Counted from the stretch's first letter, positions 48,016 through 60,682 are shown. The stretch: DNA of 64,000 nt from Rutidosis leptorrhynchoides (GCF_046630445.1 NC_092338.1:339287001-339351000), one strand, 5' to 3'. A program made the numbers and translations. Notes: generated by a model from the sequence alone, not told the origin.

Positions 48016-51000
48016 TCAGTTGACGGGTGAACTGGCAGCTTGAAGCATCTCAACTATGAGCGTCTTCACATCCCTACAAAAGATGGAAAAACAACGTAAA
48101 AAATGACAAGAAAAAAAAAAGAATGAAGTCAATGAACTCAGAACGACGCATGTTTGAACATATTATTAATACTCACTTCCTATTTTCTGCGCGCCTGGGA
48201 AATGGAATCCGAAGCTTAAAGTTCATCCCTTGATAGCCCGCCTAAAAAAAGAGCGAAGGAGAAGTTTAAGAATAAAAATTAATGTTTATTACAAAACGTT
48301 TTGAAACCCGAGAGGTGATGGTATCAGCGAGCTTGAATTAATCTTAATACCTTTACATTGAACCCAAGGCTATCAAGATCCAGCATGTATGCAAAGTCTA
48401 CCTGTAAAAACAAACGATGGTAATAAGATATTGTATCACTGTTGCTATCTTGCCAACAATTTGGTGCTTATATTCGCAACATGACTAATAATATGTATTC
48501 ATCTATCCTCTATTAAAGGGATGGAAACGGTAAAATTACGTTGTTTGATAAGTTTTTTGAATGAACAATATGAATTGGGTAAAATTACCTTATTAACGTG
48601 TTACATTATTGAAAAATTCAAGATGCTTGTTTGTTAAGTGTTCTGTATATGATTTGATGAGGATATAACATAAAATTTAAGTGCTTAGTGGTTAAAAAAA
48701 TGTTTCAACTTTGAATGGTTTAGCACTTAATGTTGAACCATTTAACATCATATATCGTTCAGAGGTTAGAAACAAACGCGTTGAACACTTAATGGTTTAG
48801 CTATCAGCGGTGAACCATTCAATTAAGAGTTAAAGAAACACACCCTTACTCTATTAAAGGAAAAAAATTACATCCATAAACCCACTTGAGTATACAACTG
48901 TAAAATTTAATAGAGAATGATACCCCAATGGGCTGCACAACAAAATTAACTCATGAGTGTGACTCACCGGAATTGATGTTGAGTGCTGAACCATGAGTTT
49001 TGTATCATCTGAATGGTCTTTATTCATGTGAGACTGCAGATCATGAATTAAGTTAATTAAAAGCAAGTAAATCAAATTGCACAAACATTAAAAGCTGAGT
49101 AGAACACAAAAAAAGGATGAATGTCCAATATGCTTAGAGGTGTCAATATCAACCCATTTTGTTATACACAAAACCGTTTTAGGTTGTTTATTATTTCAGA
49201 TGGATGATAAAATGTAGAATTTGTATAACCTTTCTGGCTTGGCCAGCATTAAAATGGGTAAAATGGGCCAATAAGGTGTACGCTGATGCTTATGAACTTC
49301 TAAATCACTTATTCAGTATAACCTCTGTTAGCACATTTAATGTATTAATTAAAATGGATAAAAAAGGTGGTGGTGGGTAAACCTGACCATTTTCAATTTG
49401 TGTCATCAACTTTGTATTATCTAAAACTTGAAAGTTGAAACCAACCCCCATAACCCATTTTGACACCTCAACTCCTCCCAAATTAGCATCGGAAATGGAG
49501 TTATACCGTTACAGGCTTAGAGAATTGATATATTGGATCCACCTTTGCTGCAGCAAACTCCTCTTTCGTGAACTCTGAAATTAGTGAGAAAAACTTTACA
49601 ATTACAAGGATATAACAAAAGAGAATTATTGAAATCTTTGTAATCAGCTAATTTTCAATATTTTGGACATTGGAAATATAATTGATTCTTCATGGTAGCG
49701 GCATCTACCCATAAAAACAACTTTTTTGCTCAACGAAGTTTATTGGTAGAAAACACAAATTCCCTTTACATTAAAATTATAAACTCCATCAAAAAGATAA
49801 GAAAGATATACAAAATTTGGAACGTGAAATTCATAAACAAACCTCCTGACCCCAACAAAGCTGTGGCAACACCGGAAACATATCGCACAACTTTCGGCTC
49901 AATCCGAAGAAATTGGAAGTCACCAAAGTCAACCTTTTACCATAACCAAGTCTTGGAGTAAATAAAAGATGTCATATAAATACAATAAGAATATATGAGG
50001 CCTTACGAAAAAAAATATTAGCTAAAATATTTTACCCAAAATGCATCAGGATGTCTAGCTAAGTATGCAGTGCGTATAACGTCTTTGTCCTCGTTAGAAA
50101 CCTTCAAAGTTACAAAAAATTAAAAAAAAAAAAAAATATCAGTGATCACTTTAGAATTCATATGGATAAAAAACTACAATTAAATATCTTTATAAAAGTT
50201 CAAGAATTAAGAAGCGAATAAGTAGGGGCTTACAGGAACAGCATCACCATGTACAGTTATAACAAGATCGGTTCTGTCTTCTGGATCTTTTGCCACAAGC
50301 AACGAGCATTTAGAATTAGCTGATAGGTCCTGCAAAAAGCAGCCGACTTTAGTAATAGTCTACAGAAGGAGAAATTAAAAACTCTGGGACAGTTACAAAA
50401 TAACAATCTTTAGTTATATGTTTGTTAGTTTGTATAACTATAAAATTTACGTATGTGTGAAAACCTTGGAATGAACTGCCAAACTGCTGACTGCTAATAT
50501 GGGATATCCGTAAGTATCACATGCAAAATCAACCATTGATCCTGATGGATAGCCATCGTGCTTCTGCAAATTAAACATAATTGTCCAAAAAAAAAAAAAA
50601 TGACTACGTAGAATTAAGCAAAAGAGATCTAATTATAGAGCATGTATACCACAGTTTTGGTTTGAATTAACAACAAATCAAGGAGTAACTGTTACAGCAA
50701 ATTAAACTACAACAATTTCACTTTAAAGTAACACACAGTTCACTTCACAACCAATTCTATGGTGTTTGAATTTTCGATGTGACCAAATTATAACTTTAGT
50801 ATAAGTAATTTGGTACCAGAAGTAAAGAGTTATACACATAATTATGCATTCTTAGATACTACCATTATACATGACACATCATACATATATACAGTGTTGT
50901 AGAAAAGTGAAAACGGCCGAGACGAGCGTCGCAACGGTTTTACCATGCTACCGTTGCAACGGACCTAGAAACGGTTAAAAAAACGGTCAACGCTTAAAAA

Positions 51001-51175
51001 CGGTCAACAACGCCAAAAAGAATGTCAACGGCTGACGGTAAAAAAATGGCCAAGACGGGGTCGAGACGGATGTTGACCAACGTTGACTTTTTAAATAAAT
51101 TTTAAACATAAATATTTTAAAGGCAAATATCTATGTTTACTGTGAAATATTTTTGTTTGATATGTTTATGTCTGA

Positions 51176-51225
<50 letters not shown>

Positions 51226-52156
51226 TATATAAAGTAAACGTTGGTCAACATCCGTTTCGACCCGTCTCAACCCCGTTTTTTCCGTTGCGACGTTAAGTCG
51301 CTACCGTCTCGACCTTGTCTCACGTCTTTTCAACCTTGCATATATATCAATAAGTGATCCTGAAAATGATTAGCTGACAACGTGTACTAGCTAAACTCAT
51401 GAGATCCTTGTTTCATCAACTTAACCAAATACTCCATAATACTGATCTAAAACATTCAAGTTTTATAGTACAAAATAATCGATACAAAACGTTGAACGAA
51501 GAACCGGAAAGCACCTGAGAAAACGTGGAAAGAACGCCACGCATGCCGTGATGAAGAATAGTCTTGACCTCTTCAATTGGAGGCAGTCTAGCAGCTTTTT
51601 CCTATAATCACATACAGTGATACACTACACTATCAAACTCACACACTTGTATCTATATCTATATTCTAAATTAAATTAAATTTGTTAATAATATATACAG
51701 ATAAAAGACACACACACACACACACTAGATATAGTCCTGTTAGTACCTGATGAGTTTTAATGATCTGAAATACGTCAGCAGTTGCATCACCGGATGAAGA
51801 GGCACTCTAATTACAAATTAAATTAAATTATATTATTATTCAACTAATGATAATATAATAATTACGCAACAGTAACATAAAATTTGAATATTATGAACCT
51901 GTGAAGGTGTTTGAGTGGATGAAGTCATGGAAGAGATAGGCGGAGGGCGGCGGCGATTGGTGGAGATTCCGGAAAATAGGTGACGTGAATTTGAGTGATG
52001 AAACGATTGTGAAGTGATTGCGCAACTGCTAATGATTCTGCCATTGTTGTTGTTGTTGTTGTTAATAAATGATGATTGATTGAATTGAAAATGATGGAAA
52101 CTTGATGTAGTGGCAATTGAACATCGAAAAGCTGAAGTTGTAGCTAAAGTTTTCAT
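48016..52156 (-). CDS. Plastid FMN-binding split-barrel (PNPOx-like) / DUF2470 protein, 12 exons, 354 residues
   Basis: Minus-strand exons: 52156-51899, 51806-51747, 51601-51515, 50563-50465, 50329-50234, 50101-50036, 49933-49843, 49574-49507, 49033-48968, 48401-48351, 48241-48177 and 48073-48016. All introns are GT-AG and the frame runs through. The first ~85 residues are Ser/Asn/His-rich with few acidic residues, like a chloroplast transit peptide, including an Asn run. Residues ~107-250 form the split barrel (GMRGVLSTFSQ, GSMVDFACD, LLVAKDPEDRTD, AFWVDFGDF, YVSGVATALLG). Residues ~275-345 are a DUF2470/HugZ-like domain (SHMNKDHSDDTKLMVQHS, LDLDSLGFNV, FKLRIPFPR). The family is annotated as pyridoxamine-phosphate-oxidase-like and is related to HugZ and the glutamyl-tRNA-reductase-binding protein; a tetrapyrrole-linked role is inference. 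The start at 52156 was preferred to an in-frame ATG at 52195 because it gives a cleaner transit peptide. Confidence 0.9.
50892..51338. mobile_element. hAT-type MITE in intron 3 of the split-barrel gene
   Basis: A 447-base element with a perfect 8-bp target duplication CATATATA (50884-50891 and 51339-51346). The ends CAGTGTTG and CAACCTTG (complement CAAGGTTG) begin imperfect inverted repeats that continue as GAAAA-GTGA and GTCGCAACGG. Both halves are rich in ACGG, GTCAACG and GTCGAGACGG. A TA run (51179-51232) sits in the centre. An 8-bp duplication and CA-starting ends fit the hAT superfamily. Confidence 0.8.
52032..52056 (-). repeat. Asn-coding AAC/AAT repeat in the transit peptide
   Basis: A TTG run on the plus strand gives seven or eight consecutive Asn residues (about residues 32-39) in the predicted plastid transit peptide. 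Confidence 0.8.
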
Positions 52157-53082
52157 CTTCCCCAATTCTCTGATTCTCTCACCCGCACACTTCACAATTT
52201 ACATTTACGTTTTGATTTAATCATGGACAATGGATGGATGGACGGACAATTAAAATTAAATAAAAACAAAATTACAATTACACGTTTGGTCCCTGATGTT
52301 TGGTGTATTGCGTAGATGGGTCTTAAATTTTTTTTTTACCTAAACGTCCTCAATGTTTCAATTTGTTAAGCGTTTAGTATATGTAATTGACGGACGCTAA
52401 TTTTCGTTAAATGACCTCATGTGCGACGTACATGAGGATATTTTTGTCATCATTTTTTCCTAATTGTTAATGTGTTTCTTAAATGATGAATATTTTTTTT
52501 CTTCGTTTCATCACTTCCCTTCTTAACAAAATCATCTTCTTCACTCATCCGACAAAAATCATAAACCCTACTTTTTTTGATAAATTCTAAAATTTCTCCA
52601 AATCAAAACCAACAATTTTAAATCATACATATAACTAGAATGATATCTATTGTGAAAAACAAAACTGAAAAGGATTTGGTGCTTCAATGCAGCTCGTCAT
52701 CATCATCGGTTCATTTTGTCACCATATTTCTCCGCTTCCTCTGCTCAGTTCGCCGGAAGTCATGAAATCATAACTGATGGCCCTTTACAGAATTTGATGT
52801 GTGAAATCTAGTATATAAATTATTAATAGAAAAATAATCACTGTCTTCTTCTTCATCTGCTTCCTCGTAATTATCTGTACACGTATGAATATATCAATTC
52901 TGCTAAACATAATACCGTATGATACCACTTTGATAAATGAATATAGATAATCACTATAATATATTATCATTCTATTATACCTATATACTAAAAGGAGTGG
53001 TGGAATCCGTCGTTTCAGTTATATCGGATTGTCGTTTTGAGTTTGCGTTCACACTACAGTCGGTCCCTCAACTTCGGCTTCA
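52157..53082. other. Upstream region of the split-barrel gene and repeat debris
   Basis: The first 100 bases carry the probable minus-strand promoter and 5' UTR. From about 52270 comes a stretch reading GTTTGGTCCCTGATGTTTGG, of a kind common in plant dispersed repeats. A second ...CGGTCCCTCAACTTCGGCTTC phrase lies at 53061-53080, just outside the S2 duplication. At 52980-52996 TATACTAAAAGGAG resembles a Helitron 5' end, but no 3' hairpin is found. No gene is visible. Confidence 0.4.
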
Positions 53083-53187
53083 CTTACTGTAAGACCTTAA
53101 TCTTCATTGTACAACAGAGTATATAGAGTACATAAAGTGTGGGAATGATTGTGCAGTTAAACAGAAGTCAGAGAGCGATCTGAGCTT

Positions 53188-53204
53188 AGTGCGCGCCGTG
53201 CACT
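53188..53204. repeat. GC-rich inverted repeat near the start of S2
   Basis: AGTGCGCGCCGTGCACT has arms AGTGC / GCACT and a GC-rich centre. Its partner near the other end is GTGCGCGCGCAC (63905-63916, perfect 12-base palindrome). Confidence 0.75.
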
Positions 53205-53258
53205 CCCTACTGTAGCCGGTTTTTTTTTGCTGTTTTAATGAGATATTTTGATGGGCAT

Positions 53259-54543
53259 TTTCATGACCCGTCCTAATCCATCCGGACGAAGTCCATATCG
53301 ATTACAAACGATTCATAATAATTGATTTCATCGCGAGGTACTTGACCTCTATATGATACATTTTAAAAACATTGCATTCGCTTTTAAAAGACAAACTTTC
53401 ATTACACCGACAGTTAACAGCATGCATACCATTTTATAATATATCCAACTATAATTGACTTAATAATAATCTTGATGAACTCAATGACTCTAATGCAACG
53501 TCTTTTGAAATATGTTATGAATGACTCCAAGTAATGTCTTTAAAATGAGCACATGCATAGCGGAAGATTTCTTTCGTACCTGAGAATAAACATGCTTTAA
53601 AGTGTCAACCAAAAGGTTGGTGAGTTCATTCGTTTAACATAAATAATCATTTCATAATTTTAATAGACCACAAGATTTCCAGTTCTCATAAATATACGTC
53701 CCATGCATAGAGACAAAAATAATCATTCATATGGTGAACACCTGGTAATCGACATTCACACTATACATATAAGAATATCCCCATCATTCCGGGATCCTCC
53801 TTCGGACATGATATAAATTTCGAAATACTAAAGCATCCGGTACTTTGGATGGGGCTTGTTGGGCCCGATAGATCTATCTTTAGAGTTCGCGTCAATTAGG
53901 GTGTATGTTCCCTAATTCTTAGATTACCAGACTTAATAAAAAGGGGCATATTCGATTTCGATCATTCAACCATATAATGTAGTTTTGATTACTTGTGTCT
54001 ATTTCGTAAAACAGTTATAAAAACAGCGCATGTATTCTCAGTCCCAAAAATATATATTGCAAAAGCATTTAAAAAGGGATTAATGAAACTCACGCATATA
54101 AATATTGTAAAACAATCTTTAAAACAGTGCATGTATTCTCAGTCCAAAAATATAAAGAGTAAAAGGGAGCAAATGAACTCACCAACCTTTTGGTTGACAC
54201 TTTAAAGCATGTTTATTCTCAGGTACGAAAGAAATCTTCCGTTGTGCATTTGCTCATTTTAAAGACATTACTTGGAGTCATTCATGACATATTTCAAAAG
54301 ACGTTGCATTCGAGTCATTGAGTTCATCAAGATTATTATTAAGTCAATTATAGTTGGATATATTATAAAATGGTATGCATGCTGTTAACTGTCGGTGTAA
54401 TGAAAGTTTGTCTTTTAAAAATGAATGCAATGTTTGTAAAATGTATCATATAGAGGTCAAGTACCTCGCGATGAAATCAATTATTGTGAATCGTTTGTAA
54501 TCGATATGGACTTCGTCCGAATGGATTAGGACGGGTCATGAAA
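53259..54543. repeat. Palindromic left terminus of R2
   Basis: An inverted arm of about 914 bases (53259-54172) meets a direct arm of 371 bases (54173-54543). Because both derive from the LTR 3' end, the outer 370 bases of the left end are the reverse complement of the inner 370 bases. A central part of about 545 bases belongs only to the inverted arm. The length agreement with the right LTR is within one base on both arms. Confidence 0.9.
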
Positions 54544-57500
54544 GTTGGTATCAGAGCGGTGGTCTTAGCGAACCAGGTCTGCATTAGTGTGTCTAACTGA
54601 TAAGTCATTAGGATGCATTAGTAAGTCTGGACTTCGACCGTGTCTGCATGTCAAAAGTTTTGCTTATCATTTCGTGTCAAAAAATTGCCTGCTTATCATT
54701 CTTAAGGAATCACTTGCTTATCACTCTTATTCTAGACACGTCTTACTGCCTCCATTGCATAGACAGTGTATAGATAAATTCATATCTTAGCATATCTGTT
54801 ATTGTTACTTTGTCTGACAGATTCCGTATATTCCTCTGTAACTTATGGGATTTTAGTATTATATATGCATATGTAAACTATGTATTGCAGGGTACTAATC
54901 TACATCCTATAATCTATTTCTTATCGAAAATCCTTCATCTGATCGTACGAGATGAATCCCTCAACCAGTTCGAGTCCCTCGAATTCCGACAACTATTCCG
55001 ATAGTTATCCCGACAGTTATTCCGAATGCAGAGTCATCTAAGCTCCAGAAACAACGTCACCAGAATGAATCAACCAATCATCCATCCCCAATTCATCTGA
55101 TGGATTCGTAGTCGACCTAATCAATGGAGACAAGAAGAAGGCGATCCTTTCCACCAACCAAATTCACCTTTTGGCGAAGAACCTGAAACACTTACAGGTG
55201 AACCTATTAGAAACACCACTTTCACTCTCATTTCCCGAATATCTCACCACGAATATATCATATCTCATATTCTAAACTTTATTCATTCGCTTGTTCCTAC
55301 CGACAATCATTCCGGAGTAATAAGCCAACGAGCTTCGCGCACGAGTTGTAGCCTTGAAAAGTATGGTGCAAAATGTACCAGCTTCAGCAATGTTACCGGC
55401 ACCAACAATACCACCAATAACAATATCAGCATCCCACACCTCAACATCACAATCTGTTCCACGAACATCAACATCATACGCACCATGGACACCAAGGAGT
55501 ACCAACAGCAATTAACAATGAAGTGTTGAACCATAACTTCATTAATATTCTGCGAAGAATATGTGGATCCTAATAATTAACGATGAGGTATTGATCCATA
55601 ACTTCATCAATATTCTGCGAAGAATATGTGGATCCTAATAGTTTTAGAGATTACTTATTCTAGCTCAAATCGAAAATTAAATGAGTCTAATATTATATTG
55701 ACTCATTAAATCCATGATTACCTCTGAAGAAAATATATATGTATATATATTTTCTTTAAGATTATGATTGAAAATTCTTTCGTACAAACTGTTAATGATG
55801 AAAATATTTTAACGGGTAGGTAATACCCGAGGAATACTTAAGTTTTCACGTTAATAAGTTACTGTACATTCTTCAATTCAGATTCAGCAGTCATTAACAA
55901 CACTGCTCAAATTCACACATATACGTATCCGTTCAACAAAGAACAACTATTTTCATCCAAGTGCAATTTCATATTTGGATTTTGATCTATCAGAATCCAA
56001 CAAGTGGCATAGTGAAGAAAACATTTGACGGAATAAAATTTGTTAGAAACAAACAAATTAACTATGAGAAATTTTGTTAAGAATCCACGCTAACAAAATC
56101 CTAGCTAACTGTTCCTAGCTAATTGTGGATTAATCAACTGAGGACTACCAACAGTGGACAATTAAAATGAATTAAAATATTGATTATAACATATGAAACT
56201 AAACAATACTTCAAGTTTGCCACTTGGTTTCATATTAAACCTCATTTGTATCTTGACGATTACAATCTGCGTTCAAACCTTTCATGATTCTTGAAAACAC
56301 CTCAGGCGAGAGGATGAACCAACCGCACTTCATCTACGGAAGAAAAGATCGATGCATATAGTTATGCACCTGAAAATATTCAGAACTTGAGTAAACATTT
56401 AACACGTATATGTGCTAACTTCTTTGGCGTTGTTATTACCGAAAATAACTTTGCAACTCTTTTTCACAATAGTCAGTTTTGTCACAGCTCCAGCAAGTCA
56501 ACTTCCACTTTTCATTCGAAACAACCTTATTATAACCATGATATATATGCGTACTCTTTTATTGTTATCGGGGAACCTTTTATATTCCACCATATTACCC
56601 TCAGTGTTTAATCATCTAAAAACACAATTCTCTGGAAACCACCACGGATTGATAATCGATGACTCAGATATGGTAGCATTAAATGCAGAGGAAACAGAAA
56701 AATTATAGATGGTCTAAACGGCAAAAAGTTTGATAATAAAGAAGGGAGTGTTAGGAACGCTCGATAGAAAATTTGGTACTGAAAAACAGATTGAGCAAAC
56801 CACGAAGGAGTCTCTGAACGAATCACAAGGACTAAACTTGTACATTAAGAATTCTGATGATTCTGTTTCTGATAAAATCTTTAGCGAATACCTTGCTTCT
56901 GACTCCAAACTCTTGCGGACAAATTTTCTTCACCATCCTTCGATATTAGAAATTCCAAGATATCATCGTTTTTTTTTTCATTATAAATATCCTCCATATT
57001 TCTGAAGATATTTTTATAACTATTCTTATCTGAAATCATTAATCTCTTCGTGCTATCAGTGTTACATCATATAGAAACTGTTAGTTTCTATATTCTGTAA
57101 ACTTTCGAGCTTAAAATATGAATGTTATTGAAGTAATGTTGGGAACTGATGCATGAGTTTGTATAATATAATAACACTTGATCAACGTGATTATATCACG
57201 GTAAGTCATGCTGAGTTTCTAATGGAACGTGATGATTCACAGATTATAACGTCATCACGTGCCATGTTACATAACTCTTTCATTCTGCTTAACTTCTGAA
57301 CATATCAAGAAAGTATATTCTTGATAGCTCTATTCTCAGTGATTCTGGTAATTTGACAAATCAAATCGTGCTATTACGTTCTTTCTTGCTTAGAACATTA
57401 AGTTCATTTGGAACTCCAAACCTACAAATTCTGGACCAATACTTGCGAAAAGAAAACAAAAGTATGAAGCTCCGAAATAAAAAAGGGGTATAAATTGCAG

Positions 57501-58221
57501 CAAATAAGAGAGAGCATTAACTGTGGATGACGATGATTATAGAAGATGGAAGCAGGAACACCGAAATATAAGAGAAAATATAAAGTCCAATGACGACACA
57601 GAGGTTACAAAATGTGGATATTAATACGAATAGCAATATAAAGACATGGTATAATTAAGAATAGTATCACCCAAGGTAATAGTAGAAGTAAACAGATTTT
57701 TCTGGGGGAAGATTGAAAAGAAGGATGACAGAAATGATAATTAGGAAAATATCAAGGATTAAAACTGGATTAAGCATTTTCACAATCCTTTGGATGTACG
57801 AACTAAGAAAGAAAGTATTGGAATGGTGAAAATAATAGAACGGATGAAGTTCATTTATAGTGGAAATATCAGATAGAGTAATCGAGGCAGATCACCGTAT
57901 TTAATTATGAAGATCTTAATTTTCATAAATCCCGAAGAATCAGATCTTATAGATTTCATAGATTTTCTTTTAAAATCTCTTGAATTCCGGAATTCAACCA
58001 AGACAACGTCAAAAGTTAAGACGAAACTTTATTTATTCATCTCACTCTTTATGATAGCTTCATTCGTGCTCTTCGAATAATCGAATTATTTTTTTATCCA
58101 TATTACTCAATGATGATGAAACTCTATTTATCAAATCATATTCGTCATGAAATCATTTTTATTGTTAGCCATGACCACCTCACTCAAATTTCGGGACGAA
58201 ATTTCTTTAACGGGTAGGTAC
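54544..58221 (+). other. Interior of R2
   Basis: Starts with the iMet-type primer site. A Ser-rich short frame, MNPSTSSSPSNSDN, begins at 54951, at the place of the R1 equivalent, and soon ends. Later blocks match R1 on the opposite strand as far as about 56890; after that (56890-58221) R1 is not available for comparison. No known domain is found. The motif TTTAACGGGTAGGTA occurs twice, at about 55814 and directly before the right LTR (58207-58221). Confidence 0.7.
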
Positions 58222-58611
58222 TGTGATGACCCGGGAATTTCCGACTAAATTTAAACTTAATCTTTATATGGTCTCGACACAATAAGCAAAGTCTGTAATG
58301 TTGAGTCTCAAAAATTTTGAACCATTTTAATATATTCATTTACCCTGTGACTATTCTCGACGATTCACGAACAATTAGTTGTGAATAGATATGTATATAT
58401 ATAAATGTGTATATAATAAATTGAAATGTATTAATAAAATTTTATAGTTACTAGAATTAAAAACGTAAAATAAATTATGATAAGCAATAAAAATTTGTTA
58501 TATGTATGTATAATATTTTAGAATATATTATTTTGAATACATTATATTTTAGAATATATTATTTTGAAGACATTCTTTTACGAAACCGGTAACTAAAGGT
58601 TGATATGTGTG

Positions 58612-58612
<1 letters not shown>

Positions 58613-58686
<74 letters not shown>
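58613..58686. repeat. TA microsatellite
   Basis: About 36 TA units in the R2 LTR. Confidence 0.95.
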
Positions 58687-58688
<2 letters not shown>

Positions 58689-59983
58689 CTATACATAATG
58701 AGTATTGTAATAATATATATATTATATGAAAGAGATGTAATATTTCATTTTTACAATTATGTATTAATATTAATTTGTTATATTAGTGATGTTATTATTA
58801 TTAGTATTATTATTAACACTATATCTAATAATTATAATAATTTATAATTATTATTAAAATTATTATTAATATTAATATTATTATTATGATAATTATTATT
58901 ATTAATGTTAAAAGTATTATTGTTAGTAATATATATATATATTAAATATAAACTATAATAATAATTAGTAGAAGAATCTATTTCCTATCAATCAGTTTTT
59001 TTTATGTATTACCTGTGAATTGAATCTACACTGAAAGTAAACGAGATGTATTGTGTTTAATTGGTGATTGAACCTTTTTGTTAGTTGTATATCTATCCTT
59101 GTCTATCACCACCGAATATAAGTATCAAAATAACTCATATAGTATTTTCTGGACTTTTGAGTCACCAAACAAAACAAAGAACATTCACGGGATTTTAACT
59201 TGTGATGTTAACTTGTATTACTGTGTAGAAAGAATCTTATATCACTGTGTTTGGATCCTTATCATCAAACTTAATTACATACAAGAGACAGATGAGATAT
59301 ATCATATGCATACACTTGATCACACCTCCTCTTCACCTTTGAGATCATCACCGACCATCTTCATCGCCACTGGACCACCATCAATCATCACCACTCCCGA
59401 CAACCAACCGAGACCATTTTCAACCATCATCAACACATTTCTCTGTTCTTGTTTTAATCAACCAAATCCAACACAAACCAAGTATCATCACATGCTACTT
59501 GACTTATGTTTCTATTTCTTCTTCAAACCACCTTCCATCATTTTTTTTTGTATTCGACCCTAAACCTTCGGTTCCCCATTTGAAACACCAACGAGCCACA
59601 ACATAACCACCACAAATACTTCATTGGTATGAAACCTTGCTGCTGCTTCTTGTCGTGACACAACACCACTTCAAAACCACATCTTACTTTCGTTACATTA
59701 CAATGTTACTATACTTTTTTTTTCTTTCTGCTATTCGAATACCAACACCACTAAATCCTAACACAATATAATCGCTATATACTTGTTGCAATCTCTGAAT
59801 GACTTTATCATGCAAAACCGCTGTAAAGTATTTATTTTTACTCTCTTTTAGGCCGATAAACACTAGCAACCATCCCCACTTGTAGGTTGTTTTCCCAATC
59901 AATTATTAAATCAAAACATGGAGCTTTACTCCCAAATAAATGATACCGACAGTCCACCTATTTTAATACATGCGGACCTCACA

Positions 59984-59985
<2 letters not shown>

Positions 59986-60049
<64 letters not shown>
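59986..60049. repeat. TA microsatellite
   Basis: About 31 TA units in the R2 LTR. Confidence 0.95.
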
Positions 60050-60052
<3 letters not shown>

Positions 60053-60595
60053 AAACCAAATGAATTGAAAAAGGTAAAGGTATCATGGCCGACATTTTTG
60101 ATGTTGGTGACCTCTATTTTTTTTTTCTTTCGTGGTGGACCAGAAGGAAGGAAAAAGAAAACCACCCATTTTCCTTTATAATTTTATGGTATGGTGATGA
60201 TCGAGAAATGGGATGAGATGATCGAACTGTTTGAATAATATTATGATGATGATAATATCGTGTATGATGATGGATAATCATACCGTGATCTATGAGGGAA
60301 TGATACTATAGTGATAAATAAGATAGATGATGAAACTGTGAATTCATGATAAATGTTAACAAGCGTCGGTTTAATTTTTTTTGTTGTGATTCATTCTGTA
60401 CGAACTCATGAGAGGATCAAGCAGCCCACAAAATATTACTTGGATTTATTAGGTTACCAGATTGGGCTTCAAGATATTTAAAAGTTGGGCCGAAATCTAA
60501 GCATTGTTATGTTGGGCCGAATGTTAGAGGAAGAAAATGAAACAAAAACGATTACGGGTTATATGTTTTGACTGTCGATCTAAAACACAAAAGTT

Positions 60596-60682
60596 GAAAC
60601 AGCTTAACGGTTAAGGGTGTTGTTGGGTGAGCGAGAGGTTGCGGGTTCGAGCCCAAGCATGGGCAGTTATATTTTTTTTTTT
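60596..60682 (+). other. tRNA-like (box B) segment in the R2 LTR
   Basis: GCTTAACGGTTAAGGGTG, then GAGGTTGCGGGTTCGAGCCC and a run of twelve or more Ts resemble box A, box B and a polymerase III stop. No acceptor-stem pairing is obvious. R1 carries a comparable segment in its LTR. Confidence 0.5.

Noticed and set aside
48016-52156. Naming the split-barrel gene as the glutamyl-tRNA-reductase-binding protein (PGR7)
   Set aside because: The domain order is the same, but the motifs I recall fit the sister group annotated as pyridoxamine-phosphate-oxidase family better. No symbol is assigned without an alignment.
52980-53000. Helitron 5' end (TATACTAAAAGGAG)
   Set aside because: Short AT-rich match only; no CTRR end with a hairpin could be found downstream.
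55307-55534. Frames in the R2 interior as host genes
   Set aside because: They are short, low-complexity and lie within the retroelement interior shared with R1.
59078-59563. 161-codon frame in the R2 LTR as a gene
   Set aside because: It lies within an LTR and resembles no protein. Kept only as a possible captured segment.
60596-60682. A true tRNA gene
   Set aside because: Box-like motifs are present, but I could not find a matching acceptor stem or a complete cloverleaf.
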